Source: Panonychus citri
Lineage: Eukaryota > Arthropoda > Arachnida > Trombidiformes > Tetranychidae
Length of the DNA stretch: 64,000 nucleotides
Reading direction: 5' to 3'
NCBI RefSeq assembly: GCF_014898815.1
Contig: NW_026515453.1
Coordinates: 1 to 64,000, forward strand
In this document: in pieces, positions 12,301-28,114 of the stretch
Position numbering within the stretch: the first letter of the stretch is position 1
How the letters are laid out: each line of letters begins with the position of its first letter
The notes under the pieces: generated by a model
Told to the model about the DNA's origin: nothing
The model's input: only the letters and a program-made list of their open reading frames with translations
Databases searched by the model: none
Position numbers and translations under genes: made by a program

Positions 12301-15300
12301 GAAAAGAATCGGAGATAGAACGAATTATAATAATAAAACTCAAAGTCAAAATTTACTCGAGTTCTCGCCTTTTTATAGTCGAAAAGATCAACAAAAAAGG
12401 TTTTGTTTCCTTTTTTTATTCATAGAATAAGAAAATTCTAACCTCTGATTATTATTCGTACAAAGTTGTCGTCAACTTGATGATGATTAACTTGATTCTC
12501 GGAAGAGGAAAATTAAAAAAAAAGAAATGACGAGGGTGTAGTAATGGAACCCGGAATTTATTCCCTTTGTTCAGAGTTTTTCTTATTTCCGAGCTGAACT
12601 TTTTCTTCTGAATCTTCTCTACCCTGCACAAATGAAGATATATAACTTATCTGTTGGTGTGAATGGAGTTATTTCCAGGAAATCGATTCAATCCTAATCT
12701 TTCAATATAATTCAGTAAATCTAATGTACATTGCATCATAATCTTTTCTTCATTATCGATATGATCATTATCTTTAATTTTATCTTCTCTTATATAGTCA
12801 AAAGTCACCCGATATTTGTATTATTTTCAGTATTATCTTCATGGTGTTTTAATCTTTAACCAACAATTTCAAGTTCGAGTTTTAAAAGTAAATTGAAATT
12901 TTCTATTCCAAAGTTTTTCTCATAAACTGATCTATTTCTTTCTGAAAATTTCCTCTTCTAACATCATCATAAATTTACTCTGAATGTCAACCTTAGGAGT
13001 GAGTTTGACTCATCTGCACATTAGACTTTGAAGAGATACATTGAAGTATTTTATTACCCTGGAAATATAATATTTCCCTGTTCCAAATCCCATAAGAATT
13101 TTTCTTATCTCTTTCTTTTCATTTGATACAATTAATTTTCTCTCACCAATTCTTAACATGATTCTGCTAATTCTGAGCTACTATTTTTCTCTTCCACCAT
13201 GATTATCATTCTTGACACTTTTATCTCTCTCTTTCTCTTTCTCTCTCTTTTAGAATTTCTTCCATATGATTCTCGATATTCCCTTTTGGGTCTTGATTAT
13301 CATTTGTAGATGTTATTGTTAGCATTTTTTTATCATCACTCACCTAATCATCTTTATCTTCATCTTTGTCTACATCTTTTTCTTCATTTCTTCATCAGAA
13401 AAAAAAGAATATTGTTCTACTTCTTTTGTCGAATTCTTTTTATTTTCTTTATGTCTACTCTTCGTCTGGACTTTTCGTTCATTTTTTGTTCTTTTGCTTA
13501 TCTTTTCACTTTCTTTCCATTTTTCAATCATTCCCGGAATTCCTAATATTCATATTTCATGCTCCAGCATTTGGGTTATCGACTAGAGATATGCTATGTA
13601 TACACGAATCTTCACCGGCCTTGTTGGCTAGAATCATGTAGATGATGATGAATAAGATGAAAAGTGAGATTGAGAATCAGATGAAAATGTTTCAGTGTCT
13701 ATTCAATATCAACTTTTAGATTGTGATATAAATACATTATCATCCAAGCTGCATGAGAATGAGAAAATCTCTGAGTTCCATCGTCTCTCTCTCTCTCTCT
13801 TCTATGAACATGTTGTTGTTACTGAGTTTTTAGTCTTTATCAAGGTTATATTGATATTGTCCATACTGTTCAGCCTTGGTTCACATTTTGATATTCATCA
13901 TCCATAATATGATCAATAATATTGAGTCTAAATAAGTTTTCTTTTCACTGATCACCATGAAGCACATCATGAATATCTCATAATTTCATCACCATCATCT
14001 GGTTAACACTAAATTTAGCTCAATCTTGGTTATTCCTTTTCAGCAGAAATTATCATCATGAGAAATATATAAATAATTCCAACGAACCTAAGAATCAAAC
14101 TTTTTCAATTTTCCATCTAAAAATTGAAGTAAACAAAATCCATCAAAATTTTGTTGACTTAAATTATTGAAGATTCTAAAGAAAAGTACAAATATCGAAT
14201 CCATTTTGAACGTTTTATAAAAGAATGGATAATATTTGTTAGATAGTTAAAGTAAAGAAATAATTATTAATATGAAATAGAGATTAAGGTTAATACGATT
14301 AACATTAATTCTAATATTTGAACAATCGGATGAGTGAGATTCTCGAAAAGTTAATTGTTTATAACAATTACGACTAATATGATAGCTCTTAATGGAGATT
14401 GGAAAGTGTTAATCACTAATTTAGTAGAGGAAAAATCAAATTGTGGACAAGAATATGATAACATCATCAATGGTGGAATCAGATGGAAATGTAATAAACA
14501 ATCAAATGTAATAACAAAATGATCGTATAAAAGTATCATGTATATTCATGGGAATGAGATTAACTAATAATACAAATGATAGAGATAGGAATTGGTTATA
14601 ATTTCAATCGATAAACAATAACAATTAAGATAATGACCTTAAATCAGGTTAACCTGATGTTGTTCATGTGGTTCATCAGCATTTGTTATTAATACAATTT
14701 AAATTCATTCAATGTGTTCATCATGTAATCATCTAAATGGACAATCAAAGGCCAATCTCCCAATGGTAAATTAAATGACCAACGAAAGTTTTTAATTACA
14801 AACTGATCAATAATGTGGACCAATGTGGCTACTAAGATTTATTATTTTTCTCAATTCATGTGGAAAATAGTCTAAGAAATGGCCAGTTTTGACCATCACA
14901 TTGAAGATTGACCATTTACATTTAACTCTAATTCTTGGCTACTATTAAATACATAATGAAGGACAAAATCTCTGCTGGTCATCTTTGTTTTACACTCATC
15001 TTGAAGCATCACCATGATCATTATCATCATCATTAGGATGATCCTTATACTCAAGAGTCTCTGTGACATGTTGAATTATCTTGCTTAAGCTGTAACGTTG
15101 ATCTCTTTCATCATTATCATCATCTTCAGCTTAAGCAACTTTAATGTTGATAATAAAGATGATAATACATATGATTGAGTCCAAGTTTGTTTACTTATAT
15201 TGACCAGTATTTACTCAGTCTGTATCTTTATTTTGTATATAACAAATCGGACAACAACAACAAAAATCAAGAGCACATAAACCTAAGGATAAGGACGATG

Positions 15301-18189
15301 ACCAACAGTCGTAAGAAAAAGTTTAGTCAGTAATCTTGTATTGATAATATATATATTGAGATGGTCAGTTGAAAGTTAAATCAATTGAGCAAAAATGTAT
15401 TGTCATCAAACTAATGACCAGTGAGAGGAAAGAGATACAACCAAAAAAATGAAAAAAGTAACAAGAATGAGGGAGAATGATAAACATTATAATATCATCC
15501 TCATCTTCAGACTAAATCATCAAATTACATTTTCTATGATAACATTTACAGTTAATTCTCATATTATTTTCTCATCATCTTCCTTCATCTCACTTCCTAC
15601 TCACTGATTTTTCCTCATCATCCATTGTCTTTCATTCTGAAGAGACGAGAGGAAAAAAATTTCCCTAAACATGATTGATCATTGAGCCTTTTTTCCCATC
15701 ATGGTGAAAGTTCATCTTCAAAGCCTAACCCTTAACGTAAACAGTAATATAAATACCCGAAAACCTTATATCACATAGTATCACAATTTGATCCTTTAAA
15801 GATCCCAATCATCATCATCATCATCAACATCGTCATGAACACAACATCAACAACATGAGCATCATCATCTTGTCTCCCATGGTAAACGATGAAACAATGA
15901 CGATGAAAATGAAAATGTTGATAACCTAAAACCTAATAAACATGTTACTTTGTTATTCTGAGTGTTTGTATGTCTCAATGTAATAACAGAGAAGACAAAA
16001 TGATGATAACAAAAAAGAGAGATGAGAAAAACTTATTCCACAAGATTGAAGACAGAATTTTCATCATATCATATAAATAAGATGAATATTTATCCTCTTA
16101 GATCTCATTGTTTTACCATTTCAAAAGAGTATTCAACATCATTCCAATAATTATCATCATTATTTGATGATTAATCCATTGAGATGATGAGAAACCTTTG
16201 ACCATTGACCATTGAAAGTTATCATAATAGCAGTCACAATCAATACAATGATCCAATCCAATAATATGTTATAATATATTCATGATAATATATCATCAAT
16301 CACTTTACAAGATAATTTATTAAAAACAATAACATGGTAAGAGATAGAAATTGTTATTGATTGAAATGTAACATTGAGGGAATATGAATAAGTAGTAATG
16401 ATAATTTAGAGGTTGATTTTTGGTGAATAGACAAATGCTCAAGGAGAAGATGAAGAAAATGTTGATCCGTATGGTTGATGCTACGAAACAAGAAACATTT
16501 ATATAAATATCTGTATATTTTATCGGAAAATTCAGGATAAAACCAACATGGGAAGAGAAGTTTCAACTTTTCTATTCTTTTTATTAATCGTGAATTCTAT
16601 TCATGAGGTTATCGTGCGTATCTCAATTTGAATTTTCAATGAATCGATAAAAGTCTCTTCGCATTTCTTGGTCTTAACCTTTTCTTTGCCCTTCTTTTGC
16701 TTACATCTTCATCTCTCTCTATCTCTACCTCACTCACTCACTTTTCATAATCCTCTGGAAAAGCCAAGGAAAGAACAATGAAAAAAGATGGAGATAAAAA
16801 TAGAAGTGAAAAAAACGAATAAGGTAAAAATTGAAATAGAAAATTCTAAATAGAATAAGAGAATAACCATCAAAATATTTACTATCTTTTACAATTTCTC
16901 TCTGTCTCATCTTCTTCTCTCACATACTCCCACTTTTCTTCCTTCATACATTTGTCTTCCATTTTTCTCTTCTCATCTTTATCCTCATCTTACTACCATT
17001 GACAGACTGAACACTCCCCAATGTTACTTTCAATTTCATTCTTATATCCACCCTCATAATCTTCCGCTTTTGATTACATGTGTTCCCATTCATATCACAA
17101 TTTGAAAGCTAAACGAATATCAGTTGACGTAAATAGTATGATGATGATGATAAGAGGAAGATCAAGTAGAAACATGAATGAAATTTCTAGTAACATGGGT
17201 TAGTAAGGGATAGATTATGATGAACAGCTGAAAGGTTGGATTAACTGTAAAAATTTTCCATGCTAAATTTATATTGTATACAAAAAGTTAACCAACATAA
17301 ATCTACTAAGAATTTAATCCTTTCATTCATGAGCCTCCATGTGGCTCAGAAAAAGGATGAGAATAAAACTGTTAACCTTATCATTATCATCCAACATTCA
17401 GAAACAATCAAAGTATCATGATGAACATCAGAACGATAAAATCATTCCCTTTTTTCAGCCACTTTTCTTGATGATATTTAGTGAACATCAGCTAATGATT
17501 ATTCAGAATCCATCATCAGGGTATAATAATAATAATCATCATCATTTGTTAAACAACCATTTGAGGTTATCATCATGAAAACTGTTCCTGGTTCAGGCTC
17601 ATGGAGTGTATATGATGCAATACAATGAACATAAAAAACATGATACAACATGATGATAACAATGAATGATAATTTATAATATCATCATCATTCATTACTA
17701 CGATTATCATTTTCTGTGAATAATATGATAACTGAATTAAATTTTGCATCTTCATTCAACTTGTAAAATTTGAGTATTTTGAATGTGTCAAAGAATGAAA
17801 TTCAAATGAGCTGAATAAAGTCCTCGAATTAGCTCAATCAGATTTAGCTTATATTTTCCATTATTAATTGTTCATTTCATTATTTGGAATCACTATCACT
17901 GAATGAATCATGGTGATGATGAGTACAATCAGTGAAAATGAAAACAAACATGATAAAAGAAAGCCAATTGAATGAATTTATGATAACCATGTAAATACTA
18001 CGTGATCAGTTTCATGGTATTCATGATATTGTCCATACATATAAATCTGAAAATCTTTCATGATTATAATCGTTTCCATGTCAATCTTATTTCTGATTAT
18101 CATTTATGTTTGTATGTATTTCTATTTATCACCAATGTTAACGATTGCTCATGGAAATAACTGTAATTGATTGAATGAAATTCATAAAA

Positions 18190-18210
18190 GAGAGAGAGAG
18201 AGAGAGAGAC
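18190..18210. repeat. (AG)n microsatellite
   Basis: A pure AG tract of about 10 units. Confidence 0.9.
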
Positions 18211-19264
18211 AATAATAGATTTGATTTATCTCACCACCCCATCAATTGTATTATCTGAATACATGTTATCATTATTACTAATCGTCAGTAAGGTAATCAA
18301 ATGATAATTTTTTCTCATTCTGATGATAATTCTGATAGATATTAGTTCTGGTTACCATGGATTCTGATCCCTTGCGCCTTCCTGTCAATGTTTTTCCTTC
18401 TGGATCTTAATCTAATCAAATTGATTATCTGGGTTACTAAAACATTTTGCTACGTTCTCATCACAATCTCTTAGTTTCTTACCAAAAAATTTAGTTCAAT
18501 TGTGAAATAAAACTTGGAACCTTCATCATGGTTGATTTAATTATTTTTCTATTAGAATAAGAAATAATTATTATTAATTTGGTAATTCTAATTCAAAATT
18601 CATATTCTGATATTCAATTTTGTACTTTTCTCTATTTTTGCTGCTTCTTTCTTTCATCTTTCATTTTATTTCAACATGATAATTCATTGTGGGCTCATGA
18701 ATAGTTATTCCACCCGAAGATGAATGTGATTAATGTAAATTCACCATGAAAGTTACACCAAACTAATGAATTAGATAAGAAAAGCATCAACAACCTTAAT
18801 AAATCTAACTTATTTATATACCGGAATTTACATCCATTTCATGATGGAATCAAATCTTAATCTTGATATTCTGAAGAAAAAAATTTTTCCATGAAAATTT
18901 GATGAAATTTTCACTTCTTTGTTTTTCTAGAGAGTTTTTTTTCTGGATCAAACGAATGCAAATTTTGTAAGGATGAAATTTTTCAGAGTTTTGACAGAGG
19001 AAAATGTTAAGAGTTGAAGTTAGAGCGAGAAAAATAAGAAGAAAAAAAGTTCTATCATTTTTTGCTTCTTTTCTTCATATAATCAGTATTGTTGCGGCTT
19101 CTCCACCCATCTACTAACTCTCTCATTCTCATTCTCATTTTCTAATTCTCACTCTAGTCTCTTCTTCGTTGGCGTTTTCATTCCAACTTTATGAATTCTC
19201 TCAGTGGACTTTTGATTGATGATACTCTTTCACTCCAGGCTACTAGAGTTCAGAACTGTTAGAA

Positions 19265-19287
19265 AGAGAGAGAGAGAGAGAGAGAGC
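19265..19287. repeat. (AG)n microsatellite
   Basis: A pure AG tract of about 11 units. Confidence 0.9.
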
Positions 19288-22200
19288 TCATGATATTTAA
19301 CCAGAAATGAAACTGATTACGAAATGAAGACAAAAAAAAGAGAAGAAAGAGAAAATATTAATATCCCTTGGAATGAGAGAAAGAAAAGCATGAGAGCCTT
19401 GAAGAATTGAATTGAAGAATATGATGGAGAAATGATGAATACTCATCTTCTTTCGTAGTATGTATCATATTTTTTTTCTCCATCTTCATTATTTTTGATG
19501 AAAATATTTTCACCCAACGAAAGAATTTTACCATCATCAAGAGAGAAGAGAATTTTTTTACAAGAATTTGCAACTATTCTTATTTAACGCATTTTTACTA
19601 AACCCTTATTCCATTCCGGTTTCAGAGCATCGGTTACCATGGTTACTCTAAGGACTAATGATATTATCTTATCTACAAAATGATTATTCACTTTTTCTTT
19701 TGTTTTTCTTTTTTTATCATCTATTTTTTAGGAAGAAACAGTTAAAAGTGGGAGGCTGAATAATCATCATCATCATCTAGCCACTTAATCTGTCAACTGG
19801 AAAAAACAATGTATCTGGTTTGGAGAGGAGGGAAAAAAGTTCTGTATGATTCAAGAGAGAAATGAATTTACATGTGATACAATTAAAGAGAGACAATGAA
19901 TTAATACATAATGATGAAAATTTCTTCAATTTCATCATGATTTAATTCAATTTCCTGTTTATTCAACTCTCTCAGGGGAAAAATACAAATCAAACCACAC
20001 CTATTCACCTAATGGCATTGGTATAGCTGATAACCTGAGTTGTGAATAAATATCGGAATGAAAAAAAAAAGAGGTGCAAAGTGATGCCACAGGAAACAAT
20101 GGGAATAAAAGAGAGAGAGTATAAAAAATTGGAACTTTTTTTTCTTGTCTCTTCTATTTATTGTTGATTTTGTTCAATTGTGTGTCAATTTAATCATTCC
20201 AATGATTCTGAAACTTCTCACAATCTTCATGGTGATAATAATGATGATTCAGGATGTAAATCTGATGTTGGAAAAGAAAAATAGAAAACAAAACAAAAAC
20301 TACTCATGCAAATTTGTTGAAAATGCAAATTATTATGTTCAATGTTCAATGTTTATCTGTTTATTATTTATATCATCACAATGAGGTAACAAGGTAACCA
20401 AATGATTATCAATGTAATAATAATATACCAAGTAAACGATAACAGAAATGTATATAAATTCCTGAAGAAAAACATTTCACCCTTAAGGTGAATGTAGATT
20501 CTGAATTTAGCCTGAATGAAAACACAGAATAGAGAAGGAGGGGAAAAAATTCAATGACTTGCAGATTAATCTACATGAACATTATATCGATAAGGCCAGA
20601 AATGTTCATACCATCAAAAAGTATTATTTCAAATGTATTCTTGCTATCGGTAACCTGGTAACGATATTTATCATGAATATAATTCTGAACTTTTCCCCCT
20701 CTTTTTGTATCTCATGTATTACATTTCCTTGAGCATTTTACTGAAAACATGGACCCATAATGATGACAACAAACAACAACAACAACAACATTTACCTACA
20801 ACATTAGAAAATATTCATTTTCATTGTATAAACATCATGAACTATTCAGAATCATTAGTCTTTTATGAATGGGAATACATGATGAAATCAGGGTAGTGGG
20901 TGGAGGAAACTGGGAGAAATTTATTCTACTGTATAATAATCAAACAAATAAAGAAAACGCAAGTTCATCCCCTTGAATTTTAAACTTAATTTCATTTCTT
21001 TCATGAAGTTTCATTCCAAATGAAATGTCACCATGAATCTCCAGTGAGAAGAGAAGTAGTAACATTGTAGCAGCTTTTAAACTCTACAAATTTACAAAGA
21101 AAAAGTTTCATTCTAACGGTGACAATGATGATTATCTCCATCAGAATCATTATTCATTTGATAAATTCCATGACCATGAACTACATGAAAAGTTTTATTC
21201 TCAGTATTTCTCTATGGGCATAGAAAATTTTTTAACGAAGAAAAAGAGATAATTTTAAACTTCTCAACTTATCTATTCTTAAAGTTGAAGATAAATTTCT
21301 TAAAATGTTCACCTTTCACCCTAATGGCACATTGATGATTATTTATCATGAATCTTTATCTTCATCACCATAGTCTCATCTTTTACCTGGATGATGATAA
21401 TGATGATGATAATTTCAATATAATGATATTAACTTCCACTCCCAGTTTCCTAGTTTTTCTTCATCTTTTCTTAATATAACTTTTTAAGCCTCATTAAGCT
21501 CAGAATAAGAAATGTAAGGTAAAAAGAATGAAAAAAGTTCATTCTCTTGTTCAACTTTTCCGACTCTTGTGAACAATATCATGTTATTTTAGTATTCTTA
21601 CCTACATGGAAATGATGTATATTATATTGACATTCAAATTGTTCATTAGCATTTTCCTAATGATTATCATAAGTTATTATTATCAAATTGTGATTCTTAT
21701 TGTTGTTGATCATCATTGTGGTTCCTATGCATGTAAATTCAATTGATATTATATTATTAGAATATTTTTTACATCTAAAACTCTAACCTTAAAGAGTTGA
21801 AGTTTCTTTTGAATGAAAGAGATTCTATCATGAAAGCAACAGAATAATCCTAAAATTAATCACAACCTATTCTCCTTTCATTGAATTAACAATGAGTATT
21901 AATTAATCAATTGCTCTAGAATACAGCATTGTGAGTCTATTTTTAAAGTAGTAAAATTAAAGCTTCTTCAGAAAATATGAAATTTTTTTCCATGAAAATC
22001 TCTGGCTGAACTTTAGAAAAGGACAAAAGGATTTCCAGGAGGAAATTTCAATCCGTTTTGTGAATAAATTTCATAATTTTACATGAATATGGTGGATTTA
22101 CCATGATAGGGATGCTGGTGATAGATTTAATGACGGAAGTTTATCTCAAAAACGGAAATGAAGAAAAGCTTTTCAAAGCAACAATTGATGAGAATTCATT

Positions 22201-23261
22201 TAAAACTCATGCACAATTGTGTGTGTGAAAATTTAAATCAACTAACTGGTCAAGTGAACAAACAATTAAACAGAAAACAAGTAATTAAGTGACATAGGAA
22301 ATTAAATGGTCAACCGGATATGGACAACAAAATCAGCTGAACAATAGTGATAATTAACTTTGATAAACTTTGGTAAGTGTTTTGATTGTGTTTGATTAAA
22401 TACTCGAGAAAATAATTATCAGAAAAAAAACTTTCCATTAACTTTAAAAAAGCGATTACAATTTCCGGATCCCTTGAAAAAAGTATTAACTAATTACTTG
22501 AACAAATAACTAATTCAATCTCAATTTGCATATTGAAATCATTATCAATAATCAATTGCAATTAGTTATTAATCTTATTAATGTTTAAATAAAGTTTCCA
22601 AAAGCAATAAATTAACGGAAATGCAAATTATTTCCAGCACCTTCCCTTTGTGTTTGTAATTTGAAATTCATTGATATTAATACTCATGGTGATGATGTTG
22701 CTCATCAATCATCTGTGTTGATAATTTAAGAGGATAAACAGTTGATTGAGAGTATGTTGATTAAAAGCTTCTACTCTCTAGAACAATCAATTAAATTGAT
22801 AAGATAATGTCCCAAGCATAAAAATAATCAAATCGTTAGGAAAGATAATGATGAAAAGTATCTAACGATTCATTAATTAGATAACAATATTTATCTCTTC
22901 ACCATGTTAACTGAATCATTTTCATCACCTCAGCCTCTTAGTCTAAGTGATTATCAAGCTTGATTAAAGTAGATTAAGATTTGGACACAATGGACATAAT
23001 CAATTGATGTAAGTAATTGTAGTTAGTGTCCAGTTATTGTCCGATTGCTTTATATGTGAACACCGATGGTCAATTAGTAGACTAGAATCTTAACTTTTCT
23101 CTCTTGTGTCTCTTTCTCATTCTGATTGGAACGAAAATAAGAAAAGAAAGATCGTAGATCAAAAACTTGGGCCAAACGATAACGAATTTCGAGTTCGAGA
23201 ATAGATGAAAATTGTTCTGTATGGGTTTCGATAAATCATTGTCCTAATCACGATTAATGGT

Positions 23262-24302
23262 GAAGAAGAAGAAGAGAAAAGTTTCTCTCTCTCTCTCTCT
23301 CTTTTTGTATGTGTGTCCCATTTATTTATTACTGCGAACTGTATCTTCTGTCTTACATCATCACTATCATCATCTTATTTTCATGATAATATTACCAATG
23401 AGATGCTGAGAAAACTATTCATGTTGATTTGTGTTTATCTAAGCAATAAACAAGAATAAGAATCCAGAGATTCTGAAGAGAAAGAAAAGAAAGAAAAAAA
23501 AAATCAGATAGCAAAAAGAATCCAAAGAGAGAAAAAAATAATCAATGATGAATCGATCATCATTTATCATTGGTCATTATCATCATCATCATCTTCCTCC
23601 TCCTCCTCCTCATCTTCATCATCATCATCAGTATCTCTCACTCACTCTCTTTACAAGGAGCAATAACATCACAACTAAATCAATTTAATCAACTTACTGG
23701 TCAATACTTTATACACAATGTAATCTACATCTAATCCTGATAACATATCATGTCCAGTAAATTCATTTTCATTTTTCATGGTAACAATTAAAACCAATCA
23801 CAAATTAATTATCGATGAAAAAAAGTCATCTTCATTGAAAATCAATTCATCATCATGGTAAATGCTGATTTATAGTTTATTTATTAAATTTCATATGATA
23901 ATTTATCGTCTCCATCATCATGATATTATTATTCATACTTATCTAACTGTATGTCATTTTTTTTTTGCTATTCTCAATTCTGAATCCATGATAATTTTTA
24001 TTATTCAGATTCATGTTTTAACCTAACAATATCTTGAGGTTTTTTTTAATCGGATCAAGGTAATGATAATAATAATGGTAAATGGTTTAAATGGTTATCA
24101 AGTATGCAAACATTGAGGGTTTTAAGTGAGGGTGAACAGTTTCACTTGGAGGTTAATATCATGGTGTAATTGAATTACCTTTGAATGATAAGACTACTCT
24201 GAGGATGATGATGATAATTTAATAATATGATATGAATTAATAGTTATCATTATTATCATCATCATCATCATTCTCTATCTTGTTGGTAAATGCATTAAAA
24301 AA
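23262..24302 (+). repeat. Tandem duplication, copy 1 (about 1.04 kb)
   Basis: This block begins at the AGAAGAAGAGAAAAG / TC-tract junction and ends at the AAATGCATTAAAA run. It is repeated immediately downstream in the same orientation. Equivalent landmarks are 1031 bases apart near the start and 1025 near the end. It contains a TC tract, a mixed ATC/CTC tract (about 23,579-23,631) and no coding sequence I can recognise. Confidence 0.96.
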
Positions 24303-25332
24303 AAGAAGAAGAAAAGTTTCTCTCTCTCTCTCTCTTTGTATGTGTGTCCCATTTATTTATTACTGCGAACTGTATCTTCTGTCTTACATCATCACTATCA
24401 TCATCTTATTTTCATGATAATATTACCAATGAGATGCTGAGAAAACTATTCATGTTGATTTGTGTTTATCTAAGCAATAAACAAGAATAAGAATCCAGAG
24501 ATTCTGAAGAGAAAGAAAAGAAAGAAAAAAAAAATCAGATAGCAAAAAGAATCCAAAGAGAAAAATAATCAATGATGAATCGATCATCATTTATCATTGG
24601 TCATTATCATCATCATCATCTTCCTCCTCCTCCTCCTCATCTTCATCATCATCATCAGTATCTCACTCACTCTCTTTACAAGGAGCAATAACATCACAAC
24701 TAAATCAATTTAATCAACTTACTGGTCAATACTTTATACACAATGTAATCTACATCTAATCCCGATAACATATCATGTCCAGTAAATTCATTTTCATTTT
24801 TCATGGTAACAATTAAAACCAATCACAAATTAATTATCGATGAAAAAAAGTCATCTTCATTGAAAATCAATTCATCATCATGGTAAATGCTGATTTATAG
24901 TTTATTTATTAAATTTCATATGATAATTTATCGTCTCCATCATCATGATATTATTATTCATACTTATCTAACTGTATGTCATTTTTTTTTTGCTATTCTC
25001 AATTCTGAATCCATGATAATTTTTATTATTCAGATTCATGTTTTAACCTAACAATATCTTGAGGTTTTTTTTAATCGGATCAAGGTAATGATAATAATAA
25101 TGGTAAATGGTTTAAATGGTTATCAAGTATGCAAACATTGAGGGTTTTAAGTGAGGGTGAACAGTTTCACTTGGAGGTTAATATCATGGTGTAATTGAAT
25201 TACCTTTGAATGATAAGACTACTCTGAGGATGATGATGATAATTTAATAATATGATATGAATTAATAGTTATCATTATTATCATCATCATCATCATTCTC
25301 TATCTTGTTGGTAAATGCATTAAAAAAAAGAG
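24303..25332 (+). repeat. Tandem duplication, copy 2 (about 1.03 kb)
   Basis: Nearly identical to the preceding copy. Visible differences are TC-tract length, an A-run length after GAGA, two bases fewer in a CTCACTC run, and a single substitution (AATCCTGA versus AATCCCGA). The near identity means either a recent duplication or an assembly that placed two alleles or repeat-collapsed reads in series. Confidence 0.96.
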
Positions 25333-25856
25333 GAAGAAGAAAAAGTTCTAATTCATTTTATTCATGATGATTTATCATCAAATTTAGACACATAATCGAA
25401 ACCATTGAAAGAAATTGAAATTTCTATAAATTTAATTTTCCTCTCATCATTTTATATATAAGCACACACAAAAGTACAGAATTCACTTCTGATTTCATGA
25501 TGATGATGATGATGATATTTATCATCATGGTTACGATATCATATTTGGGAGCAAAAAAAGTTATCATATCATTTTGATTGTTGATGTTGCATGAAAAAAA
25601 AAGTATCGATAAGATTTATTCATTTTCTTTCCTTCAGAGAATGAGAACTTGATTTTTTTCATCAATTATCTTCCATGTAGACTTGAGATTGAATTGTTAT
25701 TAATACTTGACAATGATGGTGGTGAAAGATGTAGGGTTAGATTTTCTATCAATAGAAAATTGTGAAATGATATTGAATTTCTATTTAAGATTGGTTCAAC
25801 TTTTTGGTTTCTTTTTGGTGACATATTTAATACACTTTTCTCCCTTTTTATATGTA

Positions 25857-25875
25857 TGTGTGTGTGTGTGTGTGT
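25857..25875. repeat. (TG)n microsatellite
   Basis: A short pure TG tract, rare in this window, where GA/TC tracts dominate. Confidence 0.9.
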
Positions 25876-28083
25876 CCCTGTGTTTCTTTGTGGTTGTCAG
25901 ATATTTCATTTCATTTGAATAACTTTCATTCTCAATGATTCAAGAATCCATGGTGACGATTGTTCAGCTTTAATGTCAACCGTTTGTAAGATTTGATTTC
26001 ATTTGAACAGCTCATCCATTGAAAGATCACTCAGAGAATAGAATTCACAGAAAATTCATCTTAAACATTTTCACCAAATTCCAATTGGATCATCATCATC
26101 ATCGTTATTATTATCAAGATAAAATTATCAATCATGATATTTCAATAAGATCAATTGGTAACAGGAAAAAATTTATCGCTCGTCAAGTAGCATGAAAAGT
26201 TTTTGCATCTCAATTGATTAACAATTGGTGAACACAATCAGATTGACAAATTGTCTAAGCAAATTGTTGGTCCAGTGAATATGTTACCATGTTTTTACAA
26301 TTAACCCGAAACTTTTCCTGTCAATTATCTAGAGACTTGAAATAATCACTTAGTTACATCTAAATTCAACTGATTAATAGTTTACAATTAAATTATTCTG
26401 ATCAGTGAATTCAAAATGAACACATATTACTTGTAAAAATATCGACTGAAAGTTTAGTCAGCTGATTTGAGGATTAAACTCATTTGCTTAGTAATAAGAA
26501 GCAAATAAGATACAATATCATTATCGTCTTAATGATTAATAGATTAATACCATGAACAGATTTAAGGTTTAACTGATTGAATTGATCTTAACGGTAATTA
26601 TTATGAAACATTGTATCATTATTATCCTATTAAAGATAATACATCAACCAAACAATGTGATATGATTCAAGGATAAGTGAAAAATTAGATTACTATTTCA
26701 ATGATTGTTAATCCTGTTGTTGAGTTTAACTTTGTGAAACTTTTATTTTCATATAACTTTTTTTTTGCATGATAATCATCAGAATCGTTAAGAAGTTCAA
26801 TGTTATTGAAAAAAATAAGTATTAAAAGTCAGGGTAATAAAGATGATATCAAATATCATTAGATTCTCTATTCTATTTGTGAATTTAGTTTTCTTTTTTA
26901 TCTTTCTTTTACCTCTATTTTTATTTCTTTGTCTGAGTCTACCCTTAGGGCATTTTCGTTTGAAACTTTCAATTGGCCCGGGGAAATTTCAACGATAATA
27001 TAATACAAGAGACTTTATTAGCATCATCGTTTCCTGATATACTTACATTAATTTACTATGCTAATGTTACCGGCAAACAAACAGTTTCAGTAAATTGACT
27101 TTTCTCTGGATCAGAATTATCATGAAAATAATTCAAGGAGGAAAATGAAATGAGATATTTGAAATAATGAGAATTCAATATTCTTTTATCACTCATGTAT
27201 ATATATTAGATCAATTTTCCAGGGTGAAAATTGAACTCGACTGGATTAGTATGATACGATAATGTGAGGATAATGAATAAATATATTAATTTATTCAGTT
27301 GGAATGGGTTAAGCTGATTATTTTTCCTCATCATGTCAGATAATCATGGTAAAGGTAAGAGATAAAAGTTGATTATCAACTTGATTTTACTAATATCTTT
27401 TGGCCAGATGAATAACTTTTCATGAATCATATCAAAACAATTCAGAATCATGCTAATGATAAGCAATTGGATTAATTTGAAAAGGCAATTTAATATTATA
27501 ACATTGATATCAAGTTGATTGGATTATTATATTTTATATATCATGATTGTCAAAGTAAATTGGACCTTAAGATAGTTTTTGTATAAACTTTGACCATTTG
27601 CAAATGGTCAACGTTTATATCAATATTATATTAACTGTGAAAATCTTTGAGAATCCAATGAATATTATCATGAGTCTATTTTTCTGTTGATTTCGTTTCA
27701 AAGAAAGTATATTATCCTTCCCATGAGAGTCGATACAGTTTAATCTCATATATTGGATTTTGGAAAATGATAACAGTTTTCAAACGATTTTGGTTTGGAT
27801 ATAAAATCCAAGGTCAGTGTTTACTTTGTCTTCCTCTCTCTCTCCTATTACTTTGTTTTCATTGTACCGAATACTGGACAGTCTTCATAGACTCCACTTA
27901 GATGATGATAATGATGATGAAGATAAAAAGGAGATAAAAAAACAAACATAATCAGAATCAATGAACATGAGAGTCTACATGTTATCGTTTTTGAAATGAT
28001 ACAGAAAATAAATACACAGAAAAGTTCAGTGGGTGGGAAGCGATTTATTAGAATATAGTGAAGAAGGCGGAAGATGAGTTAAA

Positions 28084-28114
28084 GAGAGAGAGAGAGAGGG
28101 AGAGAGAGAGAGAA
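28084..28114. repeat. (GA)n microsatellite, interrupted
   Basis: GA tract with one GGG interruption in the middle. Confidence 0.9.

Larger units (their letters stand above)
5775..23261. other. 17.5 kb without a supportable gene
   Basis: Open stretches of 60-127 codons occur here (for example 10,131-10,514 and 7918-8220). None shows a domain, and most are built from TCATCT/ATTATC-type low-complexity DNA. Contents are AT-rich spacer, numerous ATC/GAT runs and pure dinucleotide tracts listed separately. It could be intergenic, or introns of a gene whose exons lie outside the window. Confidence 0.6.
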